From: Actinocorallia populi
GTDB taxonomy: Bacteria; Actinomycetota; Actinomycetes; Streptosporangiales; Streptosporangiaceae
Direction of reading: 5' to 3'
DNA: 64,000 nucleotides
NCBI RefSeq assembly: GCF_002995495.1
Contig: NZ_PVZV01000001.1
Span: forward strand, 434,001-498,000
Shown: positions 1 to 7,510 of the stretch, piece by piece
Layout: each line of letters begins with the position of its first letter
Position numbering within the stretch: position 1 is the first letter of the stretch
Program-made: the position numbers and the translations under genes
Notes under the pieces: generated by a model
What the model saw: only the letters and a program-made list of their open reading frames with translations
What the model was told of the DNA's origin: nothing
Databases searched by the model: none

Positions 1-1
1 C

Positions 2-1096
2 GGCGGGTCGGACCCGAAGGCCGCGGCGAAGCCTCCGGCCGAGGTCGTGATCACGCCGGCGGACGGCGCCGGGAAGGTCCGGCCGGAACTGCCGGTCAAG
101 GTGGAGGTGGCGAACGGGAGCCTGCAGAACGTGTCCGTGTCGACGGGCGGTTCCGCGGTGGAGGGCGACCTGGACGCGCTGAACGGCCAGTGGACCGCCC
201 GGCGGGGGCTGGACCCGTCCACGACGTACCAGGTCACCGCCACCGCCCTCGGCCAGGACGGCAAGGACGTCTCGGTCACCAGCGAGTTCACCACGCTCAC
301 CCCGAGCCGGACGATCGCGGTCAGCGCGGTCGCGCCCGCGCCCAAGGAGACCGTCGGGGTCGGGATGCCGATCATCCTGAACTTCGACCAGCCGGTCTAC
401 AACCAGGCCGACGTGGAGAAGAACCTGACCGTCAAGGCGAGCAGGCCGGTCGAGGGCGCATGGCGGTGGATCAGCCGCCAGCAGGTGGTCTACCGGCCGA
501 AGGAGTACTGGCCGGCCCGCACCGACGTGGTGGTGGACGCGCGGTTCAGCGGCGTGCGTGCGGCCAAGGGCGTGTACGGGACCAAGGACCTCAAGCTGCG
601 CTTCAGGATCGGCGACGACCAGCGGACCCTCACGAACGAGGACACCCACCAGATGGTCGTCAAGAGGAACGGCCGGGTCCTCAAGCGCTTCCCCGTCAGC
701 CTGGGCATGGCCACCACCCGCGCCTACACCACGACCAACGGCATCCACGTGACCATGGAGAAGGTCCCGCACGTCCTGGCGGACTCGGCGACTGTCGGCA
801 TCCCCAAGGGCCACCCCGACTGGTACGAGACCCCGCTGGACTGGACGGTACGGATCTCCAGCAGCGGCGAGTACACCCACAGCGCGCCCTGGAGCGTCGC
901 CCAGCAGGGGCGGAGCAACGTCAGCCACGGCTGCGTCAACCTGAGCGAGGCCAACGCCAAGTGGTTCTACGACTTCAGCCGGCGCGGTGACATCTACGAG
1001 ATCACCGGCACCGACCGGGAGCTGGAGTGGAACAACGGCTGGGGCTACTGGCAGCTGTCGTGGAAGCAGTGGAAGAAGGGCAGCGCCCTCGACTGA
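2..1096 (+). CDS. L,D-transpeptidase with N-terminal Ig-like domains (5' end missing)
   Basis: The reading frame is open from base 2, so the gene starts left of the window. The missing part would hold the signal peptide or lipobox; the visible start is a Gly/Ser/Pro/Ala-rich linker. Two Ig-like regions come first, then a YkuD catalytic domain with the motif SHGCVNLSEAN near base 922, carrying the nucleophilic cysteine and its histidine. This is the layout of actinobacterial Ldt proteins, which make 3-3 cross-links in peptidoglycan outside the membrane. A Trp-rich C-terminal tail (GWGYWQLSW) follows, as in the LdtMt2 group. A strong hairpin lies just after the stop. The GTG at 47 could be mistaken for a start but has no signal peptide behind it. 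The family call is secure; the true start is outside the window. Confidence 0.93.
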   Translation, partial: GGSDPKAAAKPPAEVVITPADGAGKVRPELPVKVEVANGSLQNVSVSTGGSAVEGDLDALNGQWTARRGLDPSTTYQVTATALGQDGKDVSVTSEFTTLTPSRTIAVSAVAPAPKETVGVGMPIILNFDQPVYNQADVEKNLTVKASRPVEGAWRWISRQQVVYRPKEYWPARTDVVVDARFSGVRAAKGVYGTKDLKLRFRIGDDQRTLTNEDTHQMVVKRNGRVLKRFPVSLGMATTRAYTTTNGIHVTMEKVPHVLADSATVGIPKGHPDWYETPLDWTVRISSSGEYTHSAPWSVAQQGRSNVSHGCVNLSEANAKWFYDFSRRGDIYEITGTDRELEWNNGWGYWQLSWKQWKKGSALD

Positions 1097-1101
1097 GCCG
1101 C

Positions 1102-1133
1102 CCGGACCCCGCCCGGACGCGGGCGGGGTCCGG
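1102..1133. terminator. Bidirectional hairpin terminator
   Basis: A perfect 13-bp stem (CCGGACCCCGCCC and its complement) with a 6-nt loop lies between two convergent genes. There is no long T run, which is usual in high-GC actinobacteria. Confidence 0.75.
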
Positions 1134-1138
1134 CCCGG

Positions 1139-2632
1139 TCAAAGGCGCAGGGAGGTCCGGCGGGCGGTCACGGTGAGCACCGCGAGGAGGGCCAGGGCCA
1201 GTAGCGCGGCGGACCAGGCGAGGTAGGCGGGGTCGAAGACCGACTCGCCGAAGGCGGAGCTGATGGAGAGCTGGGCGAAGGGGTGGGAGGGAAGGAAGAC
1301 CGCCCAGTCGGGGAGGACGGGGCCGAGCATGTAGTCCTGGGCAATGCCGACGTCGATGAAGGGGAAGAACATCGTCACCAGGATGCCGCTGACGCGGTCG
1401 AGGGCCAGGCCGACGCAGTAGCCGAACAGGGCGAAGGTCCAGGCGGCCAGCAGGTGGGCAGTGATGAACCAGGTCCAGTTCTCCGGTGTGCGGACGATCG
1501 GGACGAGTACCAGGGCCGATACCGTCACCGCGGTCGCCGCGCCGAGGAGGGTGCCCACGCGGAACGCGGTGATCCTGCCGGTTCTGCGGAACCTGTGGCC
1601 GAGGCGGCCGTCGGGGGCGTGCAGGTCCGTGGCGATGAGGAAACCGACCGTGCCGCTGAAGCCCACCACTGCGATCATGCCCATGTAGGCGGCGTGCAAC
1701 TGGGGCATGGTCGTGGTGATGAGGGTGCGGCGGCCGTCCTCGACGGCCGGCACCGCGACCTCGATGCCGCCGAACAGCCACAGGCTGCTGAGCATCAGGC
1801 CGAGCGGGCCCGCGACGACGAAGCCGAGCAGGCCGCGGTGGCGCAGCAGGTCGGTGAGGAGCAGGGCGACGCCGCCCCGCGTCACCCCGCCGCCGCCGGG
1901 CACGGCCGCGGGCGGCGGGGCCGCGGCCGCCGCCGGCGCCCTGCGCCGCGGCCGGACCACCAGGACCGCGAGGGACGCCGCGCCGACCAGGACCGGCCAC
2001 ACCACCAGCGCCGTGATCTCGCCCGCGCCGACGTCGTTGCCCATGGCCGCGTGTTCGGCGCTGTAGAACGGCGACACGACCGGCTGCCACCAGGTCCCGG
2101 ACGTCATGGACGGGGCGGTCAGCGCGTCCAGGATCCACAGGCCGCTCACGGAGCCGACGGAGAACACCGCGTCCCGGGTGAAGTACGCGACGAGTTGCCC
2201 GATCATGACGTAGAGCAGGGCGTTGTACGCGGCGCCGAGCCACACTCCGGCGCCCACCCCGTCGTAGCGGATCGCGGTGAACCCGATGCTCACCAGCACG
2301 GCGAGGCCCGACACCACGACCAGGGCGGCGCCGCGCGCGGTGATCCACCGCGCCATCGGATACCGGACGGCCAGGACCGTGTCCGCGCGGTCCGCCTCGG
2401 CGACGGTCAGCGCGCTGATCAGCGCGGCGGTGATCCCCGCCGCCCACATGCCGGACAGGATGCCGATGTGGGAGGGGTGGTGGTGGCCCTCGCCGACCCC
2501 CAGGACCTCACCGAAACGGCCGAGGGCGTCGGCGCTGACGAAGACGAGCAGCGCCGGGACGACCAGGAACGCGGCCAGCGCCACGGGCTGCCGGACGATC
2601 GACAGCAGGGCCAGGCGGAAAAGCGTCAGCAC
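1139..2632 (-). CDS. ABC transporter permease
   Basis: A 497-residue polytopic membrane protein with roughly ten to twelve hydrophobic segments spread along its whole length, beginning at residue 5. A soluble, Ala/Pro-rich stretch sits mid-protein, suggesting two fused permease halves. It starts 3 nt after the stop of the ATP-binding gene, so the two are almost certainly translated together as an exporter. It is the last gene of the minus-strand operon running down from 6858. I do not recognise a named subfamily. The P450 and aminotransferase upstream suggest export of a small modified metabolite, but the substrate is inference. Confidence 0.85.
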   Translation of the reverse strand: MLTLFRLALLSIVRQPVALAAFLVVPALLVFVSADALGRFGEVLGVGEGHHHPSHIGILSGMWAAGITAALISALTVAEADRADTVLAVRYPMARWITARGAALVVVSGLAVLVSIGFTAIRYDGVGAGVWLGAAYNALLYVMIGQLVAYFTRDAVFSVGSVSGLWILDALTAPSMTSGTWWQPVVSPFYSAEHAAMGNDVGAGEITALVVWPVLVGAASLAVLVVRPRRRAPAAAAAPPPAAVPGGGGVTRGGVALLLTDLLRHRGLLGFVVAGPLGLMLSSLWLFGGIEVAVPAVEDGRRTLITTTMPQLHAAYMGMIAVVGFSGTVGFLIATDLHAPDGRLGHRFRRTGRITAFRVGTLLGAATAVTVSALVLVPIVRTPENWTWFITAHLLAAWTFALFGYCVGLALDRVSGILVTMFFPFIDVGIAQDYMLGPVLPDWAVFLPSHPFAQLSISSAFGESVFDPAYLAWSAALLALALLAVLTVTARRTSLRL

Positions 2633-2635
2633 GGC

Positions 2636-3262
2636 TCAGCCTTCCGGGTGCAGGACGCCGTCGCGCAGCGTCAGCCGCTGGTCGAACCGGCGCGCGTCGA
2701 GTTCCAGATGCGCCACGACGACCACCGCCCGGCCCAGGTCCCGCTGCTGGTCCACGAGGGCCCAGAAGGCCTCGTAACTGGCCAGGTCGAAGGCCGCGTA
2801 GGGCTCGTCGAGGATGAGGACCTCGGGGTCTCCGATCAGGCTCAGGCCGAGGTTGAGCTTGGCGCGGGTGCCGCCGGACAGCGCCCGCGTCTGCACCCCC
2901 GCGAACCGTTCGAAGTCGAGCGTCTTCAACACCCCCGCGCGGACCGTGCCGACCTTGGCGCCGTCCAGACCCGCCGCCGCGGCGTACAGCGCGAAATGCT
3001 CGTCGACCGTCAGGCGCGGATACAGGGCCGGCTCCTGCGCGCAGTAGCCGAGCCGGTCCGGCCGGGTGACGCTGCCCTTCGTGGGCCGGGTCTCCCCCGC
3101 GAGGATGCTCAGCAGCGTGCTCTTACCCGCGCCGTTCTCACCCGTGATGGAGACCAGTTCCCCCGGGGAGACGGTGAGCGAAACGCCTTTGAGGACGTCC
3201 GAACCCGAGCGCCGGTAGCGCTTCCAGACCTCCCGGGCGGCGAGGACGGCCGTCACTTCCAT
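2636..3262 (-). CDS. ABC transporter ATP-binding protein
   Basis: A 208-residue nucleotide-binding subunit. Walker A GENGAGKST, signature LSGGTRAKLNLG and Walker B VLILDEP are all present, so it should hydrolyse ATP. The start is set at ATG 3262 because GGGAG lies just upstream, the protein then begins MEVTAVLAAREVWKRY as family members do, and it overlaps the P450 stop by 10 nt. An ATG further upstream at 3316 would add a non-homologous tail. It pairs with the permease immediately downstream. Translational overlap links it to the P450 gene. Confidence 0.9.
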   Translation of the reverse strand: MEVTAVLAAREVWKRYRRSGSDVLKGVSLTVSPGELVSITGENGAGKSTLLSILAGETRPTKGSVTRPDRLGYCAQEPALYPRLTVDEHFALYAAAAGLDGAKVGTVRAGVLKTLDFERFAGVQTRALSGGTRAKLNLGLSLIGDPEVLILDEPYAAFDLASYEAFWALVDQQRDLGRAVVVVAHLELDARRFDQRLTLRDGVLHPEG

Positions 3263-4431
3263 CGGATGCTCCCGGGGAGTCTCTGGTAACCGGAGATGTT
3301 CATGGCATGCACCCATTCGCCGTGCTCGTAATCGATGTCGCGCTCCGTGGACTTCTCCAGCACCACCTGGAGGCCCGCCAGCAGCTGAAGCCTCGCGACG
3401 TGGATGCCCAGGCAGCTGTGCGCGCCGCGGCTGAACCCGAGCGCCCGTTGGGAGTTGCCGCGGCCGGGGTCGAAGACGTCCGGGTCGGTGAACACCGCGG
3501 GGTCGCGGTTGGCCGCGCCGAACAGCACCAGCAGCTTGGATCCGGCGGGGACGACCACGCCGTTCTCCTCGACGTCCCGCGTGGTCGTGCGGCGCACGTA
3601 ATGGGTCGACGGCGCGTACCTGATCGTCTCGTCGATGACGGCGTACGCCTCCTTCTCGCCGAGTCCCGCCGCCGGAGGCATCGACCGGTCGAGATGCAAG
3701 AGGATGTTGGCGAAGGTCCGCGCGGTGTCCTCCGCTCCGACGACCGCCATGGTCATCAGCAGGCCCAGCGCCTCCTCGTCCGACATCCGCTCACCGTCGA
3801 CCTCGTGTCGCAGAATGCGTCGCAGGAAACTGTCGCCGTCCTCGCGCAGATGGCCGAGGTGCACGTTGATGAGGTAGATCATCGCCTGGGTGAGGGCGGC
3901 GTCGCCCGCCTTGGTGAAACCGAGGTTCCCGCGCTCCCGGCGGAAGTACTCCGCCATCCAGGAGCGCCATTCGCCGCGGTCGGCGTCCGGGACCTCCAGC
4001 AGCGTCAGGCTGTTCTCGATCGACCACGGCATGATGAGGTCCGCCATGACGTCGAGGCTCCCCGAGGAGACGGCGCCGATCGACGCGACCATGTTCTCGC
4101 GGAAGGCCTCGGCGAACCGCTGGACGGTGTCGGCCTTGAACGCGTACGCCATGAAGCGGCGCAGCCGGGTGTGCTCGGGCGGGTCGGTGAGGGTGAGCAG
4201 CGGAATGCCCTCGGGCAGGTCCTCATCGTCCTCGAACTGCACGCCGCGGGCGACCGAGTAGGTCTGCGCGTCGGCGAGCGCCCGCTCGCACAGGTCGTAA
4301 TGCCCGTACATCCAGCAGTCGGCCTTCGGCGAGTACACCGGCTGGCCCTTCCCCGTGATCCACCGGTATTCGGGGTAGGGGTCGTCCATGAGCTCCGGAG
4401 AGCGCGGATCGAAAGACGTCAAAGCGGTCAT
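3253..4431 (-). CDS. Cytochrome P450
   Basis: A 392-residue bacterial class I P450 (monooxygenase using heme iron and external ferredoxin). The heme-ligand motif FSRGAHSCLG places Cys340, the K-helix ExxR is ETIR (268-271), the I-helix oxygen-activation motif is GAEDTART (232-239), and the early DPPEHTRLRR motif (83-92) is typical. Length is normal. No ferredoxin or ferredoxin reductase gene lies nearby, so electrons must come from elsewhere. Its ATG overlaps the stop of the preceding aminotransferase gene (ATGA), and its own stop lies inside the ABC ATPase gene. The context points to oxidative tailoring of a specialised metabolite; the substrate cannot be read from sequence. Confidence 0.95.
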   Translation of the reverse strand: MTALTSFDPRSPELMDDPYPEYRWITGKGQPVYSPKADCWMYGHYDLCERALADAQTYSVARGVQFEDDEDLPEGIPLLTLTDPPEHTRLRRFMAYAFKADTVQRFAEAFRENMVASIGAVSSGSLDVMADLIMPWSIENSLTLLEVPDADRGEWRSWMAEYFRRERGNLGFTKAGDAALTQAMIYLINVHLGHLREDGDSFLRRILRHEVDGERMSDEEALGLLMTMAVVGAEDTARTFANILLHLDRSMPPAAGLGEKEAYAVIDETIRYAPSTHYVRRTTTRDVEENGVVVPAGSKLLVLFGAANRDPAVFTDPDVFDPGRGNSQRALGFSRGAHSCLGIHVARLQLLAGLQVVLEKSTERDIDYEHGEWVHAMNISGYQRLPGSIRWK

Positions 4432-6530
4432 TTCACTCTCCAGGTGAGGGTGTCGCCGAGCCGTTCCCGGGACCGGATGAGAAGTACCGCCGCCTCGCGG
4501 GCGAAGGAGCGCAGGGTGGTCTCCCCCATCGCCCGCAGGACCGCCGGCCGGGTCAGCCGTTCGAGGAAGTCGCCGAGCCGGCCGAGGCCGTCGATGAGGT
4601 CGGCGTCACCGGGGCCCGCCGTGCAGGGCAGCACGCGCAGTTGCAAAGTGATCAGGCCGGCCTTCCGTGCGAGCAGCCGCGCGATCACCGCTTCGAAGTG
4701 GTCGACGAGCCGGGGGTCGGGGTTCTCGCCGACCAGGCGGGGCGACAGCACCAGGCGCCCCAGCAGGCCCGTGCGCCGGTACCCGCCGAAGACCGGGGAG
4801 CGGGACGCCTTCTCCAGCGCGTCCGCCAGTGCCGCTTCCACCTCGGCGGTGTCCCGCTCCCGCTCGTCCATGAGGGCGGCCAGGGCCAGCGCGGCCCCCA
4901 GGTCGTTGCGGTGGTGCCGGCGCAGCCACCGGGCGGTCTCCGGCGCCGCCGACCGAACGGCGTCGTAGACGTCCTGCGTGATCATGGTGGCGCCGACGGG
5001 GACCAGCGCGTCGCTCAGCGCCTTCGACAGCGCGACGATGTCCGGCCGCAGCGGGCCGCCGGCCAGGAAGCCCTCCGGCCGTGCCCGCCAGAATCCGGTC
5101 AGCACCTCGTCGAACCCGACGAGGTACCCCCTCTCGTCCCGGCCGCGGCCGACCTCCGCCAGGACGTGCGCCGGGATCTCCACGCAGTCCAGTCCCTGCA
5201 CGGGCTCCATCCACACCAGTGCGACGTCGTCCCGCCGCACCGCCCTGCGCAGGGCCTCGACGTCGTCGGCCGCCACTTCGACCACCCGGACGGGGAAGGG
5301 CTGGAACGCGTCGGCGTCACGGTCCCGGAAGTGCTTGCTGGTCCGGCTCAGCACCAGCGACAGCGGGCCTTTGCCGGAGTAGTTGCCGGTGAGGGTGACG
5401 ACCGTGCCGCGGCCCGGCCGCGCCCGCAGCGCCGCGAGCACCGCGAGGTCGACCGCGGAGGCGCCCGACACCGCCGGCAGCATCACCGGCAGGCCGGTCA
5501 GCTCGGCGAGCATGTCCTCCAGCGCCTCGGTCCCGCCGCCCTTGCCCGCTTCGGAGACGACCTGCGGGGACTGGCGGTTGTGCCCGCGGAACGCCGGTCC
5601 CGCCCCGGAGGCGAGGTCGATGTAGCGCCGCTTCCCCGAACGGTAGATGACGCCGTCCGCCCGGTCGAAGCCCATGTTGATCCCGGCGAGATCGATGGCG
5701 CGGGTCTGCCAGGTGTTGCCGTGCATGCGCAGCCGGGTCCGCCGGACCAGCGGGCGCCGCCGCATCCGCGTGATCGCCCCGGCCTCGGCGCGGGACGGCG
5801 GCCGCAGGCCGAGCAGGGTCTCGGTGAGCAGTTCGAGGGCGAGCGCGTTCCCGCCGAACGTCGACACATGCGCCACGCAGTCGTCCGGGTTGTTCCACAA
5901 CGAGAACATCGCCCGGGTGAACGAGACGGTGCCGCACGGGATCTGCCCCTGGACGCAGGACTCGCCCAGGAAGACGGCGTCCGCGCCCAGCGTGTCCTCG
6001 GTGAGCCGCTTGAGCGCGCCGGCGTCCCTGAGGACTCCCACGGCGACCACGGCTCCGGACCGGCGCGCGGCCGTGACGGCCCGCTCGGCGTCCGCCCGCG
6101 GGAGCCCGTCCAGAACGACGATCAGCGCGTCGACGCCGTCGGCCTCGCCCCCGTCCGGCAGGAGCGTGATCCCGTCGTCGGCCGCCCCGGGAACGAACGC
6201 CAGGCGGCAGGTGGACGTCGGGTCGAGCACGCCGATCCGGGCGGTCCGCCCCATGAGCCGGTTGGCGCGGTTCCGCAGGAACTTGACGACGGTCCCCAGC
6301 GCCTCGACGCCCGAGTTGACGAAGACCGAGTGCCAGCGGACCCCGGTCGTGTCGCCGCGGCTCAGCAGCCGGTGCAGCAGGTAGCAGGCGACCGCCCCGT
6401 CCGGCGGCACGTAGGTGCTGGCCAGCACCATGTTCGGCCGCTTCTCCTCCACCATGCGCACGAGCCGTTCGCGCGCGAGGCTCTGGTCGCGGCTCAGCGC
6501 CTCGAACTCCGCCGCCGGGTCAGCGCTCAA
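4428..6530 (-). CDS. Tandem class III aminotransferase (degenerate half plus catalytic half)
   Basis: A protein of about 700 residues with two class III (fold type I) PLP units. The N-terminal unit (about 1-250) keeps the phosphate-binding SGVEA (73-77) and the late motif STFGGNALA (from 223), but reads GESCVQGQIPCG where the PLP lysine motif should be, and lacks the PLP-N1 aspartate. The C-terminal unit (about 285-700) has SGAS, GNYSGK, FDEVLTGF (Asp474) and LSKALSDA (Lys503), but HHRNDLGAAL where TFGGN is expected. The two halves therefore carry complementary active-site parts. The proposed start is TTG 6530, overlapping the monooxygenase stop by 11 nt; no strong ribosome site is visible and starts inside to 6455 are possible. 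A longer open frame upstream lies antisense to nothing but overlaps the monooxygenase gene and has no homology. It overlaps the P450 start by 4 nt. Confidence 0.8.
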   Translation of the reverse strand: MSADPAAEFEALSRDQSLARERLVRMVEEKRPNMVLASTYVPPDGAVACYLLHRLLSRGDTTGVRWHSVFVNSGVEALGTVVKFLRNRANRLMGRTARIGVLDPTSTCRLAFVPGAADDGITLLPDGGEADGVDALIVVLDGLPRADAERAVTAARRSGAVVAVGVLRDAGALKRLTEDTLGADAVFLGESCVQGQIPCGTVSFTRAMFSLWNNPDDCVAHVSTFGGNALALELLTETLLGLRPPSRAEAGAITRMRRRPLVRRTRLRMHGNTWQTRAIDLAGINMGFDRADGVIYRSGKRRYIDLASGAGPAFRGHNRQSPQVVSEAGKGGGTEALEDMLAELTGLPVMLPAVSGASAVDLAVLAALRARPGRGTVVTLTGNYSGKGPLSLVLSRTSKHFRDRDADAFQPFPVRVVEVAADDVEALRRAVRRDDVALVWMEPVQGLDCVEIPAHVLAEVGRGRDERGYLVGFDEVLTGFWRARPEGFLAGGPLRPDIVALSKALSDALVPVGATMITQDVYDAVRSAAPETARWLRRHHRNDLGAALALAALMDERERDTAEVEAALADALEKASRSPVFGGYRRTGLLGRLVLSPRLVGENPDPRLVDHFEAVIARLLARKAGLITLQLRVLPCTAGPGDADLIDGLGRLGDFLERLTRPAVLRAMGETTLRSFAREAAVLLIRSRERLGDTLTWRVK

Positions 6531-6858
6531 GGCGTACTGCCACGTCGTAGGTGACGACCTCCGCTTCGATCGCGAATCCGCCGTGGGCCCCGGGGTGGCC
6601 GCCGCCCGCGTGCCCCGGGTGCTGGAGATCCGGGTGCATGCGCTGGAACAGCGCGGATGACTTCCATTTGTCGTAATCAGTTGCACTTTCCCACTCGGTG
6701 TAGACCAACCACCGTTTCCCCTCCGTGTGCGGTCGCAGCAACCGCAGGCAGCTGAAGCCGGGAGCATCGATGAGATGGCCCTTGACCTGGTCGAATCGCC
6801 GACCCACTTCAGCCGCCTGGGCTTCCGGAACGACAAGGTTATTGATGGAAACGAACAT
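6520..6858 (-). CDS. IsdG/ABM-family monooxygenase, probable heme-degrading type
   Basis: A 112-residue ferredoxin-like alpha+beta barrel protein of the antibiotic biosynthesis monooxygenase superfamily. Asn7, Trp65 and His75 fall at the spacing of the Asn-Trp-His triad of heme-degrading IsdG/IsdI and MhuD; the surrounding text (INNLVVP, APGFSCLRLLRP, VYTEWES) fits that branch. An unusual His/Gly-rich insert (HPGHAGGGHPGAHGG) follows residue 79. The start is ATG 6858, preceded by a G-rich ribosome site; frames extending upstream have no family match. It is first in the five-gene minus-strand operon. It may cleave heme, or act as a cofactor-free oxygenase in the pathway. The superfamily is sure, the heme function is inferred from the triad. 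Confidence 0.82.
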   Translation of the reverse strand: MFVSINNLVVPEAQAAEVGRRFDQVKGHLIDAPGFSCLRLLRPHTEGKRWLVYTEWESATDYDKWKSSALFQRMHPDLQHPGHAGGGHPGAHGGFAIEAEVVTYDVAVRLER

Positions 6859-7510
6859 TAGACCCCCCTGGGAAACACTAATTCCAGATTCGATAGTAGA
6901 ACAGGTTCCACCTCGATCACGGGTCCGCATCCGGCCATTGCGATCAGCGGAGGACGGTGTCGCGGAGGGGAGTACTCCTGCTTTCATGGACAATCCGCCA
7001 AGTGGCTCGACCCATGGGGAGGAAGTGACGGGCGGTCGCCGTGCGCAGGAGGAAACCGCTGGCCATCGGCATGATCACTCCGATGTGAAGCCGGAAACAC
7101 GCATTCGACCCGTTCTCCGAAAAAGCCGACACTCAGCCATGAAAGCCCAAGCCGCGGGATTCCCCGCGATCATCGATCCGGACCGCACCGGCGACATGAT
7201 CGTCCCGTTCGGACGCGCGCCCGAATGCGAATCGTGCGACTGCGAAAAGATCCTCAGCGCCGGGATCCGAACGCTCGCCGACCAGGCTTGGGCGGCCCCG
7301 GTTACCGGCGCACGCGCGGTTGGAAAACGACCGATACAGGCCACTGACCGAAATGCGAAGAGATCCTCCGAGCGTTCACCGGAATCCCGGGCGCGGGACG
7401 GCCATGCAGGAGGAACGGCTTGGCGTAGGAAGTCCTCATGCGCCGGTTCGCCGTGCGGGGTGGTGGCGACGGTCCTCGCGAGGAGGACCGCCGCCGTCAC
7501 CGGTCGGTGG
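6859..7510. other. Intergenic region, promoter of the monooxygenase operon
   Basis: About 650 bp with lower GC than its neighbours near 6860-7360. It should contain the promoter for the minus-strand operon starting at 6858. Open frames exist on both strands but none has a convincing start, ribosome site or family resemblance. I see no gene here. Confidence 0.4.

Noticed and set aside
1283-3289. Long plus-strand open frame opposite the ABC genes
   Set aside because: Same antisense effect; the minus-strand genes have Walker motifs and membrane helices.
7422-7470. DUF397-like WRRKSSCAGSPCG segment
   Set aside because: The rest of the DUF397 domain (NCVEVA, RDSK, W-F end) is missing and no XRE gene is adjacent; likely chance.
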